Positions 32,874 through 40,683 of a DNA stretch of 64,000 nt are shown here, piece by piece; positions within the stretch are counted from its first letter, which is position 1, and every line of letters begins with the position of its first letter. This stretch comes from DASXRA01 sp963737425. Its GTDB lineage: Bacteria; Actinomycetota; Actinomycetes; Mycobacteriales; Jatrophihabitantaceae. Under the pieces are notes generated by a model. That model was not told the origin of the DNA. It did not search any database and saw only the letters and a list, made by a program, of their open reading frames with translations. A program made the translations under genes and the position numbers. The stretch covers positions 310,001 through 374,000 of the forward strand of contig CAVTSX010000009.1 in assembly GCA_963737425.1 (NCBI GenBank), in the 5' to 3' direction.

Positions 32874-34286
32874 GTGAAGGTCACCGACGTCGGGCTGGCT
32901 CGACGGTGGGCGTTGTTCAGCGCCGTCGTGGTCTTCTCGGCATTGATCTACTGGGCGCTCGAACACGTGAAGGTCATCTGGTCGCTGACCCACGGTCGGA
33001 GCACCGCGTTCAGTGGCATCTTCATGGTGGCGTTCTGCCTGTTGGTCTTCCAGATGCTTCTGTGCTTCTGGGAACGGCCTTACCGGACGACGAAGCGCCA
33101 ACAACGCGCCCTCGATGCGGCCCGACTCGTCGTCAACGTGCCGGTCTACAACGAGGACTCTGACGCACTGCGACTGTGTCTGGCTTCGCTGCTCGACCAG
33201 CAGCGCAAACCCGACTGCGTGTACGTCGTCGATGACGGCTCGACGGTCGACTACGACGACGTGCACGCCTGGTTCGTGGACGCCGGCGCCGCTGCCGGCG
33301 TCGAGGTGCGTTGGGCGCGGCAGGCGAACGCCGGCAAGCGTCACGCGCAGGGCCGGACCATCGCCGACACTCCGGACGCTGACTTCTACCTGACGGTGGA
33401 CTCCGATGCGATGCTGACTCAGGATTCGATCCTCGAGGGGCTCAAGCCGTTCGCGGACCGCCGGGTGCAATCTGTCGCCGGGGTCGTCCTCGTGCGCAAC
33501 CGGGTCAACGTGCTCACCTGGCTCACCGACCTCTGGTTCGTCGTCGGTCAACTGGTCGACCGGTCGTCGATGTCAGCGGTGGGCGGCGTGCTGGTCAATT
33601 CCGGCGCACTCGCGTTCTATCGCGGCGACCTGTTGCGCGACAACCTGGAGGGCTACCTCAACGAGACATTCTTCGGCCGCCGGGTCGAACTGTCCGATGA
33701 CTCGATGCTCACGATCTACGCACTCGCGTGCGGACGTGCAGTTCAGCAGCCGACCGCGTTCGCGTTCACTCTCATGCCCGAGACCTGGTCGCACCACCGG
33801 CGCCAGTACCTGCGATGGATGCGGGGCGCATTCATCCGGTCCTTCTGGCGCTTCCGCTACTTGCCCTTGAACAGCTGGGCCTACTGGCTGCATTTCATCG
33901 GCTGGGTACAGATGGCCATGGCAACCGTGACCTTCGGCGTCTTCTTCATATACATGCCGGCGGTGGATCCACGAGTCATCCCGTACCTGATGCTGATCCC
34001 GGTACTGGTCGGCTACGGCCAGGCGACGCGCTACTTCATGGTTCAGCGTGCCGACACACCTTTCCACGTCCAGCTCGCGGTGTATCTCGCGACGCCGATC
34101 TTGACCTTCTACACCTTCTTCGTCCTGCGGTTCCTGCGCCTGTACGCGATGTCAACCTGCCTCAAGACCGGGTGGGGTACCCGAGACGAGGTCGAGTCGT
34201 TGACGACGAACTCGGACAGAGACGCCGCGGCGTCAACCACTGAGGCGGCTGCCGTCAACGCGGTCCCGGCCGCATTGGGGACATGA
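32874..34286 (+). CDS. Processive GT2 glycosyltransferase, hyaluronan/chitin synthase-like
   Basis: 470 aa. Two N-terminal helices (WALFSAVVVFSALIYWAL; SGIFMVAFCLLVFQMLLCF), a GT-A domain with VNVPVYNED, VVDDGST, TVDSDA (DxD) and ELSDDSMLT (base-bearing ED/DD site), then RRQYLRWMRG, the Q/R-x-x-R-W motif of processive synthases, and four C-terminal helices. This is the layout of class I hyaluronan and chitin synthases, which polymerise and export the chain together. SDDS replaces the GDDR of streptococcal HasA. GTG start with GGGGAGGG upstream. The polymer would contain N-acetyl-hexosamine and, from the dehydrogenase, a uronate. Confidence 0.88.
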   Translation: MKVTDVGLARRWALFSAVVVFSALIYWALEHVKVIWSLTHGRSTAFSGIFMVAFCLLVFQMLLCFWERPYRTTKRQQRALDAARLVVNVPVYNEDSDALRLCLASLLDQQRKPDCVYVVDDGSTVDYDDVHAWFVDAGAAAGVEVRWARQANAGKRHAQGRTIADTPDADFYLTVDSDAMLTQDSILEGLKPFADRRVQSVAGVVLVRNRVNVLTWLTDLWFVVGQLVDRSSMSAVGGVLVNSGALAFYRGDLLRDNLEGYLNETFFGRRVELSDDSMLTIYALACGRAVQQPTAFAFTLMPETWSHHRRQYLRWMRGAFIRSFWRFRYLPLNSWAYWLHFIGWVQMAMATVTFGVFFIYMPAVDPRVIPYLMLIPVLVGYGQATRYFMVQRADTPFHVQLAVYLATPILTFYTFFVLRFLRLYAMSTCLKTGWGTRDEVESLTTNSDRDAAASTTEAAAVNAVPAALGT

Positions 34287-34287
34287 C

Positions 34288-34368
34288 ATGACGCCTTACG
34301 CACCGACTATCAAGACCGCGTATCCGCTGAGCGGTCGTCCGCAGCCTGTCGGACGGGAGGGCAACTGA
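34288..34368 (+). CDS. 26-codon ORF linking the GT2 and glmS genes
   Basis: ATG 34288 begins one base after the GT2 stop; GGGGA lies about 9 bases upstream. It encodes MTPYAPTIKTAYPLSGRPQP and six more residues, and its TGA overlaps the glmS ATG by one base (TGATG). The glmS ribosome site GGGAGG is inside it. It could be a micro-protein or a coupling leader that lets ribosomes pass from the synthase gene to glmS. No homology can be judged. Confidence 0.35.
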   Translation: MTPYAPTIKTAYPLSGRPQPVGREGN

Positions 34369-36161
34369 TGTGCGGCATCGTGGCGTGTACGCTCCGCAGC
34401 CCCGCGGTCGGATACCTGCTGCCCGCGCTGCGGCGCCTGGAATACCGAGGGTACGACTCGGCTGGCATCGCGGTCTTGGCTGACGATGGCGAGGTCCGGC
34501 GGCTGCGCAGCGTCGGTCGTATTGCCGCGCTGACCGAGCGCGTGTCAGCGGACGGATTCGCCGGGTTTACCGGCACCGGCATCGGACACACCCGTTGGGC
34601 GACGCACGGCGTGGTCAGCGAGGCCAATGCACATCCGCACACCGACTGCAGCGATGAGGTGCACGTCGTGCACAACGGCATCATCGAGAACGCCGCGCAG
34701 TTGCGTGCCGAGTTGCTGGTTCGCGGACACCGCATTCAGACCGACGTCGACAGCGAGACGGTTGCGCATCTCGTCGAAGAGGCACTGTCCGGCAATGTCG
34801 ATCTGTTCGACGCCGTGCAGAAGGCGGTCGCGAGGATGACCGGATCCTGGGCGCTGGCCGTGTTGTTCCGCGGCCTGCACACGGTTGTCGTCACGGCACA
34901 CGGCTCACCGCTCGTCGTGGCGCACACGCCGGCGGGCGCGTTCGCTGCCAGCGACATGACCGCCTTGATCGACTGGGCCGAGTCCGTACAGGTTCTCGAC
35001 GACGGCGACTTCGCGCAGTTGCGCGGCAGCGGCATCGTGTGGCGGCGTGGCGACGGTTCCGACGTGAGCCCGCCGAGGCTGCCGCTCAACTTCTCCGGAA
35101 CCGATGTCGAGATCGGTGACGCGCCGGACTTCATGGCCAAGGAGATCGGCGAACAGCACGACGCCATCGTCGGAGTGGTTGACCGATTGGCCGGGCGCAT
35201 CACCGACGGCAGCCTCTGGGAGAGCTTGGACCTGCCCCCGCTGACCCGGGTGCGGTTCGTTGCCTGTGGCACCTCGCTCAATGCCGCCGCGGTACTCGCC
35301 CGTGTGCTCGCCACGTTCGGCGTACCCGCGACGTTGGCGCCGGCCAGCGAACTCGACGGAGTGGTCGTCGAGCCCAATACGCTGACGGTCGCGTTGAGCC
35401 AATCGGGCGAGACCGCCGATGTGCTTCGTGCCCTCGAACTCGGCACCGGCCGGTCAGTGCCGTTGCTGGCGCTGACCAACGCGCCGTATTCGACGCTCGG
35501 ACGCGCTGCTGACGCCGTAGTCGATCTTGCGGTCGGCCCCGAGATCGGCGTCGCGGCGACCAAGACATTCACCGCGCAGGTGGTAACCGGTTGCGCGGTG
35601 CTGCTCTCGGGCCTGGTGTCCGCCGGCCGGCTTGACGCGGCACATGCTGCTTCGCTTGTCTCAGAACTACGGCGGATTCCGATTCAGGTCACGGTCGCAG
35701 ATCAGTACGCGCGCACCTGTGCGACCGAGCTCGCCAAGGAATTGGCTGCCAGCCCGGGGTTCCTCTACGTCGCCCGCGGGGCCGCACTTGCGTACGCGGC
35801 TGAAGGGGCCCTCAAGCTGAAGGAGATCACCTACCGGTGGGCCGAATGCCAGGCGGCCGGCGAATTGAAGCACGGACCCATCGCACTCATCGGAGTCGGC
35901 ACCCCGATCGTCGTGATCGACGACGGGCATCCCAAGCTCGCGGCGAATATCGCCGAGATGAGCGCACGACATGCCCGCATCGTCACCGTCGGCGGCCCAG
36001 GGTCCACTCTGCCGTATCGCGACGGTCCACCAACCGATGTGCCGTGGGGGCCGATCGCGGCCGCCATCACGGTGCAACACCTTGCCCGTGAAATCGCCGT
36101 CCAACTCGGACGTGACGTCGACAAGCCACGCAACCTCGCCAAGTCGGTGACTGTCGAATGA
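34368..36161 (+). CDS. glmS: Glutamine-fructose-6-phosphate aminotransferase (isomerizing)
   Basis: 597 aa, full length. It makes glucosamine-6-phosphate from fructose-6-phosphate and glutamine, the first step to UDP-GlcNAc. Glutaminase domain: catalytic Cys2 in MCGIVAC, RRLEYRGYDSAGIA, GHTRWATHG, HVVHNGIIEN. Two SIS isomerase domains: FVACGTSLNAA, ALSQSGETADVL, GVAATKTFTAQ, then AEGALKLKEITYRWAECQAA and the end KPRNLAKSVTVE. One glmS normally serves the whole cell; a copy in a polysaccharide operon suggests a dedicated amino-sugar supply, if another exists in the genome. No glmS ribozyme is visible. Coupled by TGATG to the ORF before. Confidence 0.95.
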   Translation: MCGIVACTLRSPAVGYLLPALRRLEYRGYDSAGIAVLADDGEVRRLRSVGRIAALTERVSADGFAGFTGTGIGHTRWATHGVVSEANAHPHTDCSDEVHVVHNGIIENAAQLRAELLVRGHRIQTDVDSETVAHLVEEALSGNVDLFDAVQKAVARMTGSWALAVLFRGLHTVVVTAHGSPLVVAHTPAGAFAASDMTALIDWAESVQVLDDGDFAQLRGSGIVWRRGDGSDVSPPRLPLNFSGTDVEIGDAPDFMAKEIGEQHDAIVGVVDRLAGRITDGSLWESLDLPPLTRVRFVACGTSLNAAAVLARVLATFGVPATLAPASELDGVVVEPNTLTVALSQSGETADVLRALELGTGRSVPLLALTNAPYSTLGRAADAVVDLAVGPEIGVAATKTFTAQVVTGCAVLLSGLVSAGRLDAAHAASLVSELRRIPIQVTVADQYARTCATELAKELAASPGFLYVARGAALAYAAEGALKLKEITYRWAECQAAGELKHGPIALIGVGTPIVVIDDGHPKLAANIAEMSARHARIVTVGGPGSTLPYRDGPPTDVPWGPIAAAITVQHLAREIAVQLGRDVDKPRNLAKSVTVE

Positions 36162-36213
36162 ACAGTCCAGTGCAAAACCCAATGTAGACATCTTGAAATC
36201 GGGGGGGAACGAC

Positions 36214-36609
36214 ATGACAACATCAGCACCATTAGTACATCGCGAGAACAGCTATGCGGTACCGGAAATAGGGCCGCACCTTGAGGTGCAACCAGAAAAG
36301 ATTCCAGCCCGGTTGCTGGCGTCCTACATCACCGGCCCCCTCGGGATCGTGTTTGGCCTGACATCCTTGATGGTCCACCTGGCCAGCCGTGGAACTCTGG
36401 TCGGATTCGGTCTGGTCTACTCGCTGATGTTTCTGTTCGGCGTTTCGTGTGGGGCATCGGGCCTCGCCCTCGCCCTCGGTTACAAGCGAACGTCTTGGGA
36501 GATCGTCGGCCGACGCGGAATCCGTATATCGATCGCAATCTCACTTGCTGCATTACTGATCTCGTTGGTTGCGGGATTCTTCGTGATGCAAGCCCTATTC
36601 AACCGGTAA
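36214..36609 (+). CDS. Small membrane protein, DUF4190-like
   Basis: 131 aa. After a ~40-residue cytoplasmic leader come three membrane segments: LASYITGPLGIVFGLTSLMV, GFGLVYSLMFLFGVSCGASGLALALG and ISIAISLAALLISLVAGFFV. A soluble turn with YKRTSWEIVGRRGIR lies between the last two. The pattern of paired Gly-rich helices recalls DUF4190 proteins, but this is a weak match. ATG 36214 has a seven-G ribosome-type site 7 bases upstream. It lies 52 bases after glmS and likely shares its transcript. Confidence 0.6.
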   Translation: MTTSAPLVHRENSYAVPEIGPHLEVQPEKIPARLLASYITGPLGIVFGLTSLMVHLASRGTLVGFGLVYSLMFLFGVSCGASGLALALGYKRTSWEIVGRRGIRISIAISLAALLISLVAGFFVMQALFNR

Positions 36610-36682
36610 GGATCTGTTGGTCGGGTCAAGCGCAATCACATTTCCAGCTAGCAGATAAGGCTCTCAACAAAGGTGGCGTACT

Positions 36683-39600
36683 GTGCGAATCAATTGGAAG
36701 GCCGCCGTAGCGGCGATGGCGCTCTTGCTGCCAATGTTGGGCAGCATCAACAATCAAGCGGTGGCGGTGCCAGATCTCAAACCGCCCACGGTGGTTTCGG
36801 TTTCTCCGGCTGACGGAGCGACCGGGGTCGTCACAAGCATTCGCCCAGCGATCGTCTTCAGCGAGTCGATTCGCCCAGCCAGTGTCGTCGACACATTCCG
36901 AACTGCGGCCGGCGCGAACGTAGCGGTGACATTGTCCTACGTCGACTCGACCCGCGCGGTGACATTCACGCCGGTCAGCCAGCTCATCCAGGGCTTGAAG
37001 TACACGATTCGGGTGTGGGGCGTGAAGGACACCCGCGGCAATACGATGACGACGACCAAGACGTGGTCGTTCACCGTGCAGGCTCCCCCACCGCCGAACC
37101 AGGCGCCCGTTGCCCGGGTAGCGGTGCACCCGACATCCGGCGACGTGCCGCTGCCAGTGACCGCGGACGCCTCGGCCTCGACAGATGACGTCGCGGTTGT
37201 GTCGTACAAGTTCGACTTCGGCGACGGCAGTGCAGTCGTCGGGCCGCAGGCAGCTCCTACCGCTCCGCACACATACCCGTCGGCCGGCACGTTCACCGTC
37301 AAGGTGACCGTGGCGGACATCGCCGGTCTGACGTCCACAGCGACCACAACGGTGTCAGCGAACGAACCGCCGCCACCGCCGAACTTCGCGCCGGTGGCCG
37401 CGCTGACCGTGACACCGAACAGCGGCTACACGCCGCTCGCGGTGACCGCGGACGCATCAGCATCCAGGGACACTGACACGTTCCCGATCGCGACCTACGC
37501 GTTCGACTTCGGCGACGGCAGCGCAGTCGTCGGGCCGCAGACCGCATCGACCGCGCTCCACACGTTCACCGCCCTCGGCAGCCACACGGTCACCGTGACC
37601 GTGACGGACACGGCCGGACTGTCGTCCACGTCGTCCGCGCCAGTAACAGTGAACGCGCAGCCGGTTCCGCCGGTGGCACGCCTGTCGGTGAGCCCTAACA
37701 ATGCTGTCGCTCCGGTGGTCGTCACGCTCGACGCGTCGGCGAGCACGGGTGACGGCGGCGCACTGTCCTACAAGTTCGACTTCGGCGACGGCACATCCGC
37801 CGGCCCCGGGGTCGATGAGAAGGTGACGCACACGTACACCGCCGCGTTCACCGGGACCGTTCAGGTCACGGTGGTTGACCAGGCTGGGCTGAGCGCGTCG
37901 GCGATATTCAGCCTGACGGTGAAGGCGAATCCGCCGGCGCCGACGAACCTTTTGCCGAACCCGTCGGTCGAGACTGTGAAAGCGACGACCTGCCCGACGG
38001 CGACCGGTTGGGTGGCGGGCCCGTGCCCGGACAAGTGGTTCACCGCCGGCCACGCCGGCGGCACGAACACCAGCACGTACGCGTACGAGAACACCGGATC
38101 CACCGGCACGCACAGCCTGACGATCCACGGCTCCGGCTTCACCGACCCGTTCGACCCACTCGTCAAGGGCCAGGGCACAGCAGCGTGGAGCTACGCCGCG
38201 ATCCCGGCAGTCGGCGGCGCGCATTACCTGTATACGGACATGTACAAGGCGACCGCGGCGTCCGAGGTGGACGCCTCAATCCTGATGTCCGACGGCACCA
38301 CCAAGTCGTACTACCTGGGGTCCGGGCAGAAGTCGGTGGGCTGGACGCCGTTCCACGCGGAGTTCGACATGCCCGCGGGCGCGGTGTCGATCAACGTGTT
38401 CCACCTCGTGTACCAGAACGGCGATCTCACGATCGACGACATGTTCTGGGGCCAGTACACGCCACAACCGTTCAGCCGCGGACTGGTGACGGTGACGCTG
38501 GACGACGGCTCCACTGATCAGTACACCAACGCCCTGCCCATCCTGGACGCGGCCGGGGTGAAGGCTACCTACTTCATCATTTCCGACAACCTGACGAACC
38601 AACCGGACTACATGACCTCCGCGCAGGTGACAGCGCTGAAGGCCGACGGCCAGGACATCCAGTCGCACACGGTGCATCACCTCGACCTGACGACGCTCAC
38701 GCCTGACCAGGTTGACATGGAGTTGCGGATGAGCCAGCAGGCGCTGACGACCCAGTTCGGCGGGCCGGTCGGCGACCTCGCCACCCCGTTCGGCACATCG
38801 AACAGCGAGACCGTTGCCGCGGCGAGCAAGTACTACCAGTCGCTGCGCACCACCGACCGCGGTTACAACGAGCGCGACTCCTTGGACCCATATCGACTGC
38901 GAGTGCAGCCGGTTGACAACCGAGCCACCGTCGCGCAGGTGCAGAACTGGATCGCGCAGGCTGCATACGACCGCACCTGGCTGATCCTGATGTATCACCA
39001 CGTGGAAGACGCGAATACGAAGGACCAGCCCTACTACACCACCCCGGAAGACTTCGCGGCCGAGATGACCGCTGTCGCGAACTCCGGGCTCGCCGTGTCG
39101 ACGCTCACCCAGGCGCTGCACGAGACGGCGCCGCAGGCCGGCATCACACTCAACCCGGTACCGCCGGTGTCGGACGAGATGGTCTACAACCCGAGCCTGG
39201 AAACGCCGAGCCCGGACGGCAGCGGCCCGGCCAACTGGCTACCTGACACCTGGGGCACCAACACGCCGACGTTCAGCTGGTCCACTGACGCGCACACCGG
39301 CGGCAAGAGCGCGCGGGTCGACATGACCGGCTGGGTCGAGGGCCAGGGCAAGTGGTACTTCCCGTCGGTCCCGATCCACAGCGGCGCGCGATACGTGTTC
39401 ACCGACTGGTACAAGTCCAACCTGCCGTCCACCGTTTCGGTGGCGTACACGATGTCGGACGGCACCGTGCACTACGACGGCGAGGACTTCGCCATACCAC
39501 CGGCGGCTACCTGGACCCAGTACAAGATCGGGGTGGTGTTCCCACTAGGCGCCGTACAGGCGTACTTCGCCCACGCCATCTCCGGCAACGGCTGGCTGCT

Positions 39601-40339
39601 GACCGACGACTACTCGATGAAGCCGTCGACGGTCGACGCCGGGTTCACCCGGCCGATGATCAGCCTGTCGTTCGACGACGGATCGCCCAGCATCTACAAC
39701 GCGATTGCGACCGTTGACTCGTTCAGCGCGAACGCGTGGAAGACGACGCAGTTCGTTCCTACCCTCGACGTCAACGACGGGATGTGGACCACCGCGCAGA
39801 TTCTGAGCATCTACAACCGCGGTCACGAGATCGCCTCGCACTCGGTGAACCATCCGTACCTGACCGAGTCGACCGCGCCTCAGCTTCGGAAGGAGCTCAC
39901 GGACAGCAAGAACACCCTGGAGGCAATCACCGGGCACGGGACGGTGACCGACTTCAGCACCCCGTACGGCGACTACAACCCGACGGTGCTGCAGGCGATC
40001 CACGACGCGGGTTACACGTCGAACCGCAACGTGGACAACGGCTACAACACGGCCTACGACCTCAACCCGTACAACATTCACGTTCAGAACATGATGGCGA
40101 CGACGACGCTGGCCGAGTTCAACTCATGGGTGGACGAAGCGGTGGCCGGCCGTTATTGGCTGGTGATCGTCTACCACGAGGTGATGGACGGGTCGACCGG
40201 CGACACCGGACTCGATCAGTACACGGTTACGCCGGCGATGTTCGCTTCGCAGTTGGCGTCGATTCAGACGTCCGGCATAACGGTGAAGACGATCAAGGCC
40301 GCACTCACCGAGCTCATGCCTCAGCGAGTGGCGTGGTGA
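36683..40339 (+). CDS. Secreted multidomain protein with PKD repeats and two NodB polysaccharide deacetylase domains
   Basis: 1218 aa, exported (signal peptide residues 1-28, AAMALLLPMLGSINNQAVAV). Domains: a Big_5-like Ig domain (~33-131, PTVVSVSPADGATGV), three PKD domains (~138-414; each has the YxFDFGDG core), a carbohydrate-binding-like beta-sandwich (~420-595), NodB domain 1 (~597-810: TLDDGST, SHTVHHLDL, TPFGTSN), a second beta-sandwich (~835-990) and NodB domain 2 (~995-1215: SFDDGSP, SHSVNHPYL, TPYGDYN). Both NodB units keep the Asp and His residues of the metal site, so both may be active. It would remove N-acetyl groups from an extracellular HexNAc polymer, probably the one made by the neighbouring synthase. 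GTG start with AAAGGTGG upstream. Confidence 0.9.
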   Translation: MRINWKAAVAAMALLLPMLGSINNQAVAVPDLKPPTVVSVSPADGATGVVTSIRPAIVFSESIRPASVVDTFRTAAGANVAVTLSYVDSTRAVTFTPVSQLIQGLKYTIRVWGVKDTRGNTMTTTKTWSFTVQAPPPPNQAPVARVAVHPTSGDVPLPVTADASASTDDVAVVSYKFDFGDGSAVVGPQAAPTAPHTYPSAGTFTVKVTVADIAGLTSTATTTVSANEPPPPPNFAPVAALTVTPNSGYTPLAVTADASASRDTDTFPIATYAFDFGDGSAVVGPQTASTALHTFTALGSHTVTVTVTDTAGLSSTSSAPVTVNAQPVPPVARLSVSPNNAVAPVVVTLDASASTGDGGALSYKFDFGDGTSAGPGVDEKVTHTYTAAFTGTVQVTVVDQAGLSASAIFSLTVKANPPAPTNLLPNPSVETVKATTCPTATGWVAGPCPDKWFTAGHAGGTNTSTYAYENTGSTGTHSLTIHGSGFTDPFDPLVKGQGTAAWSYAAIPAVGGAHYLYTDMYKATAASEVDASILMSDGTTKSYYLGSGQKSVGWTPFHAEFDMPAGAVSINVFHLVYQNGDLTIDDMFWGQYTPQPFSRGLVTVTLDDGSTDQYTNALPILDAAGVKATYFIISDNLTNQPDYMTSAQVTALKADGQDIQSHTVHHLDLTTLTPDQVDMELRMSQQALTTQFGGPVGDLATPFGTSNSETVAAASKYYQSLRTTDRGYNERDSLDPYRLRVQPVDNRATVAQVQNWIAQAAYDRTWLILMYHHVEDANTKDQPYYTTPEDFAAEMTAVANSGLAVSTLTQALHETAPQAGITLNPVPPVSDEMVYNPSLETPSPDGSGPANWLPDTWGTNTPTFSWSTDAHTGGKSARVDMTGWVEGQGKWYFPSVPIHSGARYVFTDWYKSNLPSTVSVAYTMSDGTVHYDGEDFAIPPAATWTQYKIGVVFPLGAVQAYFAHAISGNGWLLTDDYSMKPSTVDAGFTRPMISLSFDDGSPSIYNAIATVDSFSANAWKTTQFVPTLDVNDGMWTTAQILSIYNRGHEIASHSVNHPYLTESTAPQLRKELTDSKNTLEAITGHGTVTDFSTPYGDYNPTVLQAIHDAGYTSNRNVDNGYNTAYDLNPYNIHVQNMMATTTLAEFNSWVDEAVAGRYWLVIVYHEVMDGSTGDTGLDQYTVTPAMFASQLASIQTSGITVKTIKAALTELMPQRVAW

Positions 40340-40350
40340 AAGGAATGAAC

Positions 40351-40599
40351 ATGTCTCGGTTACGGATCAAGTACGTCCTCGCCGGAGCTCTGGCACTGGC
40401 CGCCGCGTTCGTCGTTGCCCTGGTGATCATCTCCGGTGGGACCGGCGCGGCCTCGAGCGGCCCCAGTCGTCCGCCGCAGCAGACGGCAACGCCGTTCTAC
40501 GTGCGCTCGGCCGATGCACCAAAGCCGGCAGACGCTCCGGCCTCGGGGCTTCTCTTACCGCCATACGCCGCGTCGCCGAGTAGTCCATCGGGCGGTTAG
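40351..40599 (+). CDS. Small membrane-anchored extracellular peptide
   Basis: 82 aa. ATG 40351 has AAAGGA seven bases upstream, 11 bases after the deacetylase stop. A short basic start (MSRLRIKYV) and one hydrophobic segment (LAGALALAAAFVVALVIISGG) are followed by ~50 residues of Ser/Pro/Ala-rich chain ending LLPPYAASPSSPSGG. It is either a type II anchored peptide or a secreted one with an inefficient cleavage site. Possibly an accessory of the deacetylase or of matrix assembly. No family recognised. Confidence 0.6.
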   Translation: MSRLRIKYVLAGALALAAAFVVALVIISGGTGAASSGPSRPPQQTATPFYVRSADAPKPADAPASGLLLPPYAASPSSPSGG

Positions 40600-40683
40600 G
40601 CGATAAGGCACAAGCCGACGCTCGAGCAGTTATCGAGTTTCTTTTCCGGGTGGCAAGTTGCCGCTCGTTAGGGGGGAGTGAAA

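Noticed and set aside
34290..34367. glmS ribozyme
   Set aside because: Only about 80 bases lie before glmS, they encode a small ORF, and the ribozyme core is not visible; the class is mainly from Firmicutes.
34368..36161. glmS as evidence of a complete hyaluronan (has) operon
   Set aside because: No UDP-glucose dehydrogenase or pyrophosphorylase is present and the dehydrogenase is of WecC type, so naming the polymer hyaluronan is not justified.
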